The translations under genes were made by a program, and so were the position numbers. Source: Acidobacteriota bacterium (GTDB taxonomy: Bacteria; Acidobacteriota; Thermoanaerobaculia; Multivoradales; SZUA-115). From it: a DNA stretch of 64,000 bases. Under the pieces are notes generated by a model. That model ran no database searches. It saw only the letters and a program-made list of their open reading frames with translations, and had not been told where the DNA came from. Every line of letters starts with the position of its first letter. Position 1 is the stretch's first letter. The stretch is from contig JAJRVQ010000179.1 in NCBI GenBank assembly GCA_024277255.1, positions 30,436 to 94,435 on the forward strand. Reading direction: 5' to 3'. Shown in pieces: positions 7,952-15,076 of the stretch.

Positions 7952-9715
7952 TTAGAAGCGCTCGAAGTCCTTGTCTTCTTGGAGTTCGGCGGTTGAAAGG
8001 CGGCTATGAGTCGCGGCGGTCCACGTGGCCACGGGTGCAGATGCGGCCTCGCGACCCTTGTCGTCGTTGTGCTGAGAGGTCTGGCCGCCGCCGGCTGGGC
8101 GTGCGGGACGGTCGAGTTGGAAGAGCGCCATCAGACGGTCGAGCGATTCGGCCTGTGAGGCCATCTCCTGTGAGGTACCGGAGAGTTCCTCGGCAGCCGA
8201 GGCGTTGCGCTGTGCCACCTGGTCGACCTGGCTCATCGCTCCGTTGATCTGGTTGACCCCCGAGGCCTGCTCCTCCGAAGCGGCGGCGACCTCTTGCACC
8301 AGGTCCGCTGTGCGGCGGATGGAGGGTACGAGCTCGATGAGCAGTTGGCCGGAATGCTCGGCGACTTTCAGGCAAGAGGAGGCGAGGTCGCTGATCTCCT
8401 TGGCTGCTACCTGGCTGCGCTCGGCCAGTTTGCGCACTTCGGCGGCGACCACCGCAAAGCCGCGGCCGTGATCGCCGGCCCGCGCCGCTTCGATCGCCGC
8501 GTTGAGGGCCAGGAGGTTGGTTTGGTAGGCGATGTCTTCGACGATGGAGATCTTCTCGGCGATGCTCTTCATCGCATCGACGGTTTCGACCACGGCGGAG
8601 CCACTGCCCTCGGCATCCTCGGCTCCCTGGATCGCCATGCGCTCCATTTGCCGGCTGCTGCTGGCGTTCTGGCTGATCGAGGCGGTCATCTCTTCGAGAC
8701 TGGAAGTCGCCTCTTCGACCGATGCCGCCTGTTCACTGGTTCCCTGCGACAGGCTCTGCGCGGTAGCGGAGATCTGTGAGGATGCGGAGTTGAGGGTGCG
8801 CACTCCGGAACGGACCTCTCGGATAGTGGTGGAGAGTTTCACCGCCATGGTCTGAAAAGCGGTGCCCAATTGATCGCGCGAAGAACGCTGGCTGACCTTG
8901 ACCCCCAGATCGCCGTCGGCGATCGCCTTGGCCACGTTAGCCATGTCACGCAGGTAGGCGACGATGCGGCGCATGGCGAGAAGCAGCTGGCCGACCTCGT
9001 CGCGGGAGTGGACCTCGATCTGTGCTTCGAGGTTTCCGACCGCCAGCTGGTTGGCCACCGTTACCGCATGGCCGAGGGGTCGGGTGACAGAACGGATCAA
9101 GAAGACCGAGAAGAGGATCAACAAGATCAGGCAGAGTGCGCTGACCCAGCGGATAGTCTGCAACAACCTCGCTGACGACATCTGATTTTGCCGCGCGGTG
9201 GCGAAGGCGTCGATCATCCCTTGATCGCAGCTGGTGGTCAGCTGTTCGAGCGTAACCCGCACGTCGTTGTAGCTGTTGACCATGGTTTCGAGATCATGGG
9301 CGATGCCTTCACCGGTTTCTTGACTGCGCAGCCGCGGGATGGTGCGCAGAGCGAGTTCGTTGTAGGTGGTGAATTTGGTGCGCAGGTCCTCGAGGGTGTC
9401 GGCGGCGAGGTACGGATTCTTTTCGGCGGTTTCGAGGTGGCGGAAGAAGAGCTGCCCGCTCTCCTTTGCCTCGGCGAAGAACTCTTCGTCGTGGGCTGCT
9501 ACGGTGTCCTTCAAGTCGCGCTGGAAATTCCCCAGCGTTTGCCTCAGGTCTCGGGTCACTTCCGAGGCGGGAAAATAGCCACTCTCGATCTCGGTCAGCA
9601 GCGCCTCGTTCTTGGTCACCGCGAGGGGACTGATGAGAACGATGGCCAGTAGGGCGAGCCCTGCCACGCCGGGCAGCAGCATGATCTTGTGGGCGAATTT
9701 CATCTTGTTGAACAT
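7952..9715 (-). CDS. Methyl-accepting chemotaxis protein
   Basis: Transmembrane chemoreceptor of 587 residues. An N-terminal membrane helix (about residues 11-31) is followed by a ~150-residue helical periplasmic domain resembling four-helix-bundle sensors. A second membrane helix ([17 protein letters not shown], about 190-207), a HAMP domain and a long signalling coiled coil follow. The hairpin tip is highly conserved ([36 protein letters not shown]). No CheR-tethering pentapeptide is seen at the C-terminus. The gene is 9 bp downstream of a PstS-like periplasmic binding protein gene, suggesting the receptor may read the ligand-loaded binding protein (inference). It is the only MCP in the window. 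Confidence 0.95.
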   Translation of the reverse strand: MFNKMKFAHKIMLLPGVAGLALLAIVLISPLAVTKNEALLTEIESGYFPASEVTRDLRQTLGNFQRDLKDTVAAHDEEFFAEAKESGQLFFRHLETAEKNPYLAADTLEDLRTKFTTYNELALRTIPRLRSQETGEGIAHDLETMVNSYNDVRVTLEQLTTSCDQGMIDAFATARQNQMSSARLLQTIRWVSALCLILLILFSVFLIRSVTRPLGHAVTVANQLAVGNLEAQIEVHSRDEVGQLLLAMRRIVAYLRDMANVAKAIADGDLGVKVSQRSSRDQLGTAFQTMAVKLSTTIREVRSGVRTLNSASSQISATAQSLSQGTSEQAASVEEATSSLEEMTASISQNASSSRQMERMAIQGAEDAEGSGSAVVETVDAMKSIAEKISIVEDIAYQTNLLALNAAIEAARAGDHGRGFAVVAAEVRKLAERSQVAAKEISDLASSCLKVAEHSGQLLIELVPSIRRTADLVQEVAAASEEQASGVNQINGAMSQVDQVAQRNASAAEELSGTSQEMASQAESLDRLMALFQLDRPARPAGGGQTSQHNDDKGREAASAPVATWTAATHSRLSTAELQEDKDFERF

Positions 9716-9724
9716 GCCAGCACC

Positions 9725-10171
9725 TCAGTCGATCACTTTGACGACTTTGACGTCCTTACCGACCGTAGTGGTAGAGGAGACGTAGCCGATTGCTTGGCGG
9801 TCGTTGGCGACGAACTCCAGCACTTGACGTTCCTGGTCGAGTTCCGGTGGGGGTGCGGCGCGACCGGAGAAGATCAGCCGGAGCCAGTAGCTCTGCACCC
9901 GGCGCACCTCTCTGCCGTGGATTGCTTTGCTGAAGCGCTGGCGGGTTCTGTTGTTGGGAACCAGGTCGACCGGAGCGACGGTTCCGGCGTGGTCCCACAG
10001 GGTGTCCTTCTTGAGGAACAACCGCGAAATCTCGGCACGTGACAGCTCGGTGGTCGGGTTCGATGGATGCACCACGACCTTGAAGCCGATTGCCGATTGG
10101 GCTCGGCTCGCGGTGGCGGTCACCGCCAGGGCGAACAGCGAAAAGGCAAGAAATCGTCGAACGTGGTTCAA
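9725..10171 (-). CDS. Small PstS-like periplasmic substrate-binding protein
   Basis: A 148-residue secreted protein: signal peptide with hydrophobic core FLAFSLFALAVTA and cleavage around SRA-Q, then a half-size PBP-like domain. Segments such as EISRLFLKKDTLWDHAG, VPNNRTRQRFSKAIHG and DRQAIGYVSS match the phosphate-binding-protein-like family found next to chemoreceptors and porins. It is much shorter than PstS (about 300 residues) and has no lipobox. It is encoded between cheA plus a 52-codon ORF and the MCP, so it is more likely a sensory partner of the MCP than a transporter subunit. Ligand unknown; phosphate or another oxyanion is a guess from family resemblance. Confidence 0.8.
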   Translation of the reverse strand: MNHVRRFLAFSLFALAVTATASRAQSAIGFKVVVHPSNPTTELSRAEISRLFLKKDTLWDHAGTVAPVDLVPNNRTRQRFSKAIHGREVRRVQSYWLRLIFSGRAAPPPELDQERQVLEFVANDRQAIGYVSSTTTVGKDVKVVKVID

Positions 10172-10183
10172 GGACTCTCCTGG

Positions 10184-10342
10184 TTAGAAGCTGAACTGAA
10201 TCCCGACTTGGAATCGGTTGTCGGGGTCGAGAGGTCGCTGCCTCGGAATCTTGGGGTTGCGGCCGGGGATGGAATCGAGGTTGCCGTGCACCACTTCGTA
10301 GGGGGCTTTGACCCGAGTGAGCTTGGTCATCGTCCGGATCAT
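10184..10342 (-). CDS. 52-residue ORF coupled to cheA, ends like an outer-membrane beta-strand
   Basis: Too short for the ORF track. The ATG at 10342 overlaps the cheA stop as ATGA, and the frame stays open for 52 codons to TAA at 10184-10186, 12 bp before the binding-protein start. The protein begins MIRTMTKLTRVK and ends DNRFQVGIQFSF. An alternating pattern finishing in aromatic Phe is the BAM-recognition signature of a porin's last beta-strand. There is no signal peptide, so as it stands it could not reach the outer membrane. The best explanation is the 3' remnant of a porin gene deleted down to its last strand, although its coupling to cheA leaves open a short expressed peptide. Translation is seen; origin is inferred. 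Confidence 0.5.
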   Translation of the reverse strand: MIRTMTKLTRVKAPYEVVHGNLDSIPGRNPKIPRQRPLDPDNRFQVGIQFSF

Positions 10343-12042
10343 GGTGCTGTGGCTTCCATCGGTTTGTGCGGGACGTTGCGGGCGAGTAGACCGGCAACGT
10401 CAAGAATCAGGGCGACTTGGCCGTTGCCGAGGATGGTCGAACCGGTGATGCCGTCCAAGTTTCCGAGGACTCGCTCCAGCGGCTTGAGAATGGCCTGTCT
10501 CTGGCCGCGAATCGCATCCACCACCAGTCCTACTGGGCCGCTCTCGTGATGCACCACCACGACGTTTTCTCGTGCCGGCGGGCTGGCGTCGATGTTGAAG
10601 ATCTTGCGCAGCCGAAGGTAGGGAAGCGTCTCGCCGCGCAGGTCGATCACGCCGGTCGCCCGTTGGTGGGTACTGGTGCGCTCGCTGAACGGCAGCTCCA
10701 CGGATTCGATGATCGAATCCAACGGCAAAATGTACGCCTCTTTTCCCAGATCCACCCGGAAGCCGTCGATCACCGCCAGGGTGAGCGGCAACTGGATCGA
10801 GAAAGTCGTACCTCGGTCACGTTGGCTGTGTACCGTGACGGTGCCGCGCAAAGCCTCGACGTTGCGCCGCACAACATCCATGCCGACACCACGGCCGGAT
10901 AGCCGCGTGATGTCGTGCGCGGTAGAGAAACCCGGATCGAAAATCAGGTTGTCGAGTTTCGAAATGGCCTCGCCGGAGGAGGAATCTTCGGGGGTGAGAA
11001 GGCCGAGTGCCTGGGCGCGAGCCCGAATCCGCTCTCGGTTGAGGCCGGCGCCGTCGTCGGTGAGTTCGATGAGGATCCCGCGGTCGCGGTGGGCGGCGCG
11101 CAAGGTGACATCACCTACCGGGTTCTTGCCTTTCTTGCGACGTACCTCGGGAGTCTCGATACCGTGATCGAGGGCGTTGCGGATCATGTGCATCAACGGG
11201 TCGCGCAGCTGTTCGATGATCGCGGTGTCGACCTCGACTTCGGCGCCTTCGATGGTCAGTTGCGCTTGTTTGCCGTTGCCGCGGGCCAGATCGCGGACAG
11301 TGCGCGCGTGGCGCCGAAAGGAGGGGCCGATGGGCACCATGCGCAGGTCCATGACCGACTGTTGCGAGCTGCGAAAGAGGTGATCGCTCTCGCGATGGAG
11401 TTCGAGCAGTTGCCGGCGGTCGATGGTCGGGTCACTGAGAGCCTGGGTTATCTGGCCGCGGGCGATGCCGATCTCACCGGCCAGGTCGAGCAGGGCGTCG
11501 AGCTTGCCGATGGGGACGCGCAACGACTTCATCTGCTGCTCACTGAGCAGCACCGGCTGAGGGTCGGCGGTTTCCGGCTCAGGGTCGCTGGACGCCGCTG
11601 TCGCATCGCCGGCTTGGTGCGCGGCCGCGCTGAGCAGCGACAGCAGGGCGGGCTGGTCGGGACCGACTTCCTCGCTTCCTTCTTCAGCCCGGGCCAAGAG
11701 GCCGCGCAGGACATCGACGGAGTGGAGCAGCAGGGTAATCAGGCCACCGTCGATTCTCCCGTGGCCGTCACGAACGATTTCCAGCAGGTCTTCGAGTTTG
11801 TGGGCGACTTCGGCGAGAGGAGTGATGCCGAGCATGCCGGCATCTCCCTTCAGGGTGTGAACCAGGCGGAAAATCTCGGCCAGGATCTCGCCGTCTTGAG
11901 GCCGTCTCTCAAGGGTGACAATACCCTCTTCAAGCGCTACGAGGCTCTCTTCCGACTCGGTCAGGAAGAGCTGTAGCAGGGCTTCAAAATCGATTTCCAT
12001 GGCGGCGGTGTCGAGGGGCTGGCTCAGAGGAGCTTGACCCAA
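10339..12042 (-). CDS. cheA: Chemotaxis histidine kinase CheA
   Basis: Central kinase of the chemosensory pathway, phosphorylating CheY and CheB. Domains: HPt P1 with the phospho-His in RLVHTLKGDAGMLG (about residue 60), no clear P2, P3 dimerisation helices (about 180-240), and the HATPase P4 with MIRNALDHGIE, TDDGAGLN and GRGVGMDVVRRNVE. The P5 CheW-like domain starts near FRVDLGKEAYILPLDS. The ORF-track start at 12042 is TTG with AAGGAG four bases upstream, inside the 3' end of cheD; an internal ATG at 12000 (MEIDFEALL) begins exactly at the domain but has no clear ribosome site. I keep 12042 with moderate certainty. The stop overlaps the next small ORF. Confidence 0.93.
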   Translation of the reverse strand: MGQAPLSQPLDTAAMEIDFEALLQLFLTESEESLVALEEGIVTLERRPQDGEILAEIFRLVHTLKGDAGMLGITPLAEVAHKLEDLLEIVRDGHGRIDGGLITLLLHSVDVLRGLLARAEEGSEEVGPDQPALLSLLSAAAHQAGDATAASSDPEPETADPQPVLLSEQQMKSLRVPIGKLDALLDLAGEIGIARGQITQALSDPTIDRRQLLELHRESDHLFRSSQQSVMDLRMVPIGPSFRRHARTVRDLARGNGKQAQLTIEGAEVEVDTAIIEQLRDPLMHMIRNALDHGIETPEVRRKKGKNPVGDVTLRAAHRDRGILIELTDDGAGLNRERIRARAQALGLLTPEDSSSGEAISKLDNLIFDPGFSTAHDITRLSGRGVGMDVVRRNVEALRGTVTVHSQRDRGTTFSIQLPLTLAVIDGFRVDLGKEAYILPLDSIIESVELPFSERTSTHQRATGVIDLRGETLPYLRLRKIFNIDASPPARENVVVVHHESGPVGLVVDAIRGQRQAILKPLERVLGNLDGITGSTILGNGQVALILDVAGLLARNVPHKPMEATAP

Positions 12043-12566
12043 GCAACTCCTTCATCGGTGTGGAAGATCACTTTGCGGCCACGCTGGCCGCCGACGGCTT
12101 GCGCGATGATCGGAATCTCCAGACGGTTGAGAATCTCCCGCGCAATTTCGACGTTGTTTTCGCCGAGATGTGGCCGCGGGCCGTCGAAGGCGGCGATGAT
12201 GCAGGCGCCGCCGAAGATCTTGGCCTGCAGCCGGCGCAGCGACCCACCCAGGGCGATGACGTCGTCGATCAGACGGGCGATCGCCACACTGCCGAAGCGT
12301 GGAGACGAGAGGCCGTTGCCGACCCAGTTGGGCAGCAGATAGTGGTTGAGCCCGCCGACTCGTCGCTCGGGGTCCCACAAGCTCACCGCGACACAGGAGC
12401 CGAGGATGGTGGTGATCGCCGTGGGTGTCGATGAGACGAACAGATGGCCTGCGTGTAGATAGGCCTTCGAGCGGCCGGCGGTGTCCAACGCCGGTTCGCC
12501 TTGCCGCACTTCGACCTGGCCCGGTATCGGCTCCAAACACGGGTCGTGGATCGGGCTGGAGTTCAT
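12024..12566 (-). CDS. cheD: Chemoreceptor glutamine deamidase CheD
   Basis: Deamidates glutamines on MCPs and, in other bacteria, interacts with CheC. The conserved CheD core is visible: TTILGSCVAVSLWDPE with the catalytic Cys, GGLNHYLLP with the catalytic His, and KIFGGACII followed by IGENN-type LGENNVEIA. The ORF track starts at 12614, but the ATG at 12566 overlaps the stop of the upstream GAF gene as ATGA (12563-12566), as elsewhere in this operon, so 12566 is chosen (180 residues). No cheC is present in the window. The 3' end overlaps the proposed TTG start of cheA by 19 bp. Confidence 0.93.
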   Translation of the reverse strand: MNSSPIHDPCLEPIPGQVEVRQGEPALDTAGRSKAYLHAGHLFVSSTPTAITTILGSCVAVSLWDPERRVGGLNHYLLPNWVGNGLSSPRFGSVAIARLIDDVIALGGSLRRLQAKIFGGACIIAAFDGPRPHLGENNVEIAREILNRLEIPIIAQAVGGQRGRKVIFHTDEGVAWVKLL

Positions 12567-13360
12567 GCGCTGGCTTCGGCTCTCTGCTTCAGCTGGGTGT
12601 CGAGGTTGAGACAATAGAGCGCCGTCGCCGCCTGGGTTGCGAGGAGGTCGAAGAGTTCACGGTCGAGCGACTCCAAGCGGCCGCCCTTTTGCGACAGCAG
12701 CCGGAAGACGGCGATCAGGCCGATGACCTGGTCGTCGAGCTTGAGCGGTATACAGGCGGTCAGTTCGGTCTCACTGGGCAGCGCCTCGGCCGGCGGATTG
12801 CCGTTGGCGACGTACAGTTCACCGCTGCGGGCGCTGCCGCCGATGAGGCCGTCGCCGATCGGGATCGAGCGGAATCCTTCCTCCTCGAGACCAAACGAAG
12901 AGACCAGCTGTAGCTTCTCGTGCTGATCGATCTCGTAGATGCCGAATTCCTCGGAGCCGATGAGGTTGATGACGATCTCTTGGATCGCGGTGAGGATCTG
13001 CTCGCGGTCGAGCGTGCCGTGAAGGCGATAGCTGGCGACGTAGAGGTTGGCCAGGTCGTTGTTGCGCTGTTCGACCTCGACATACTGCGCCGAGTAGCGT
13101 TGGTTCGCCGCCTCGATCTCAGCCATCTGCTCTTCGAGTTTCACGCGATCTTGCTTGATATGGGCGAGTTCGGCCTCCAGCCCCTCCAGCCGCTTCTGTA
13201 TGGAAGCGCGTTCCTCCTGGAGACGCTGGTTGTCGCTTTCCTGCGTCGCGGTGAGCCGCCTCAGCCGCGTATTCTCGTCGAGCAACTCCTGGATGTACTG
13301 GCGCGTACTTTCGCGCACCTTCTGAACGTAGGCCCCGTGATCTCTGTCTTTGCTTCCCAT
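12563..13360 (-). CDS. Coiled-coil GAF-domain protein of the chemosensory operon
   Basis: Cytoplasmic protein of 265 residues with no membrane segment. Residues about 10-105 form a long charged coiled coil (LDENTRLRRL to EEQMAEIEAANQRYSAQYVEVEQ). Residues about 110-260 form a GAF domain beginning NLYVASYRLHGTLDREQILTAIQEIV. It sits between the cheY-like gene (27 bp) and cheD (4-bp overlap), so it is part of the pathway. Small-molecule sensing or an array-scaffold role are possible; neither is shown. It is clearly paralogous to the plus-strand protein at 14261 (shared NLYVA-Y-L and INL-G-E-F patterns). The ATG start is plain. Confidence 0.85.
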   Translation of the reverse strand: MGSKDRDHGAYVQKVRESTRQYIQELLDENTRLRRLTATQESDNQRLQEERASIQKRLEGLEAELAHIKQDRVKLEEQMAEIEAANQRYSAQYVEVEQRNNDLANLYVASYRLHGTLDREQILTAIQEIVINLIGSEEFGIYEIDQHEKLQLVSSFGLEEEGFRSIPIGDGLIGGSARSGELYVANGNPPAEALPSETELTACIPLKLDDQVIGLIAVFRLLSQKGGRLESLDRELFDLLATQAATALYCLNLDTQLKQRAEASA

Positions 13361-13387
13361 GGTGGTGATCCCGTCACTGTTCGCCGG

Positions 13388-13756
13388 TCATTCGGCGAGG
13401 TAGTTCTTGACTTTGGTGAGGAGTTCGAGGCTCTTGAACGGCTTGGCGATGTAGTCGCTACAGCCATTGGAATAGCCTTTCTCCATGTTCTCGGCCTCGC
13501 CGCGCGTGGTCACCATGATGATGGGAGTTTCCTTGCTCCCTTCGCTGGCGCGCAGGCGGCGGCAGACTTCGAATCCGTCCATTTTCGGCATCACCACGTC
13601 GAGTAACACCAGATCTGGTTTCTCCGCGGCTGCCACCACCAGAGCCTCTTCGCCATCGGAAGCGCGTACCAGGTCGTAGTCGGCCTTGAGGATCATCTCC
13701 TCCATGAACAAGGTGGTTTTCGAGTCGTCCACCAGAAGAATCTTCGCTTGCGCCAA
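13388..13756 (-). CDS. CheY-like single-domain response regulator
   Basis: A 122-residue stand-alone receiver domain and the likely output of CheA. It has the acidic pair (VDDSKTTLFMEE), phospho-Asp in LVLLDVVMPKMDGFEVC, the conserved Thr in IIMVTTRGEAEN and Lys in YIAKPFKS. The start codon is TTG at 13756, backed by a near-perfect Shine-Dalgarno GAGGAGGT seven bases upstream. It is the first gene of the minus-strand che operon. With no flagellar genes in sight, its target could be a flagellar motor elsewhere, type IV pili, or gene regulation. Which of these applies cannot be judged here. Confidence 0.92.
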   Translation of the reverse strand: MAQAKILLVDDSKTTLFMEEMILKADYDLVRASDGEEALVVAAAEKPDLVLLDVVMPKMDGFEVCRRLRASEGSKETPIIMVTTRGEAENMEKGYSNGCSDYIAKPFKSLELLTKVKNYLAE

Positions 13757-13858
13757 GATTGGACCTCCTCTTCCCGCTCACCCTTGCAGCCAGGGTGGTA
13801 CTCGTGCTGGACCGGGAGTTACCGGTCAGCGGCTAGGTTTGATCAGAAAAACTTGATG

Positions 13859-13887
13859 AATATAGTGAAGTCGCCCCGGGTCGAAAA
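13859..13887 (-). promoter_or_regulatory. Possible promoter of the che operon
   Basis: On the minus strand TATATT (13864 down to 13859) lies about 100 bp upstream of the cheY-like start, in an AT-rich patch. The -35 at the right distance (TTTTCG) is poor. Weak, pattern-based call. Confidence 0.25.
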
Positions 13888-13909
13888 TGGACAGACAGGG
13901 ATACAGGTT

Positions 13910-13928
13910 ACTGACACTCTTTGTCAGT
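13910..13928. promoter_or_regulatory. Inverted repeat ACTGACA-N5-TGTCAGT
   Basis: Perfect 7-bp arms around CTCTT in the divergent region. It could be an operator for a dimeric regulator acting on either operon, or a small RNA hairpin. It lies upstream of the possible che promoter. Only the symmetry is seen. Confidence 0.45.
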
Positions 13929-14260
13929 CGAGTGACAGGTATTAGCGCGTTTCCGCAGCAGATGAGGTCAAGCCGTCGGGATATTCACTACCCACAGCAA
14001 GCCCAGTGCCATCGAAGCCGATGATGTGGACAAATTGCTGTTATCTGGTTTCTGAACAGTTGATTTGGCCGACTGCGTCCCGCCTTCGGGGTTGACCGGC
14101 ACCTCACTGGTTGGCTCCGTTCATAGAGTTGTCGCGTGCGGATTTTGTGTGCGCACTGTGGGAATGCGCAAGGGTCCGCATAGCGAATCGCGTCCGGAAA
14201 TAGTTGTGATAGTCATTGAAGAGAGTAGCCACAATCACTAGACTGCCAGCCTCGATTACG

Positions 14261-15076
14261 ATGGACAACACGCTTCACCGCGGTGAACTCGGTGATCAGG
14301 GTCAGCTTGACGACCCTCGAATGACCGGTACCGAGTTGGTCGACCAGTTGCGAGCGACTCTCGATCGTGCCGCCGAGCTAACCCGGACACTCGAAAGCAA
14401 CCTGCGCTTGTCGCCCCAGAGCGAATCGCAGTCGGCAGGGGAGCGTGTGGATCAGCTGGAGCGCCGGCTGGCGGCTTCGGACTCGGACGTCAAAGAGCTG
14501 GCGATTCGGCTGGTGGAGTCGGAGCACCAAGCAGAGCGGCTGATGAACCTCTACGTGGCGACCTATCAGCTCTACTCCTCCTTGACTCCGGATGAAGTGC
14601 AGGTGTCGATCGCCGAGATCGCGATCAATCTGTTGGGAGCCGAGCGTTTCGTACTCCTCTTGCAGCGGGCGCCCGATCAAGAATGCGAGGTCGCTCTAGC
14701 GGAAGGATTCGACGGACCGGTCGCTTCTCCGTACAGCCACGGGCGGTACCAAGGCGGCGATTCCATGGTCGACTCGACGCTCGCCGATGGCGTTCTGCGT
14801 ACCGGTCCCAGCGGTGACTCGAAGGCTCTGGCGGTGGTGCCGCTGCGCGTGCGCAGCACTCTGGTCGGTGTTCTGGTGATTCTGAAGCTGCTCGATCACA
14901 AGCCGATTCTTGGCGCCGAAGACCGGGATCTGCTGGACGTGCTGTCCGCCCACGCCGCCTCAGCGCTCTTCGCCGCCGGCCTCTTCGAAGCCAAGGATCG
15001 CAAGCTGCGGACATTGGAGAGTCTGATGCAGCTGGTTCGCGGCGGCTCGGGCGAGGCATCGGAGTCACAGCGATGA
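14261..15076 (+). CDS. Second coiled-coil GAF-domain protein, paralogue of the che-operon GAF protein
   Basis: Cytoplasmic protein of about 271 residues: a heptad-rich N-terminal half (LDRAAELTRTLESNLRL, then VDQLERRLAASDSDVKELAIRLVESEHQAERL) and a GAF domain beginning LMNLYVATYQLYSSLTPDEVQVSIAEIAINLLG. That junction matches the che-operon GAF protein almost position by position. The ORF track begins with TTG at 14216; the first ATG at 14261 is preferred, although neither has a good ribosome site. Its stop overlaps the DUF4388 gene start (ATGA, 15073-15076), so the two proteins are co-translated. Function is unknown; a regulatory role tied to the divergent che operon is inferred. Confidence 0.8.
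   Translation: MDNTLHRGELGDQGQLDDPRMTGTELVDQLRATLDRAAELTRTLESNLRLSPQSESQSAGERVDQLERRLAASDSDVKELAIRLVESEHQAERLMNLYVATYQLYSSLTPDEVQVSIAEIAINLLGAERFVLLLQRAPDQECEVALAEGFDGPVASPYSHGRYQGGDSMVDSTLADGVLRTGPSGDSKALAVVPLRVRSTLVGVLVILKLLDHKPILGAEDRDLLDVLSAHAASALFAAGLFEAKDRKLRTLESLMQLVRGGSGEASESQR

Larger units (their letters stand above)
13757..14260. other. Divergent intergenic region between the che operon and the GAF/DUF4388 pair
   Basis: About 500 bp without a convincing gene. It should hold promoters for both directions. Visible elements are a 7-bp inverted repeat (13910-13928) and a possible minus-strand -10 TATATT (13859-13864). The region is somewhat less GC-rich than the flanking genes. The ORF at 13748-13945 in the track is short, has no ribosome site, and overlaps the cheY-like gene's own leader; I do not accept it. 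Confidence 0.6.

Noticed and set aside
10915-11976. 353-codon plus-strand ORF
   Set aside because: Antisense to cheA; no domains.
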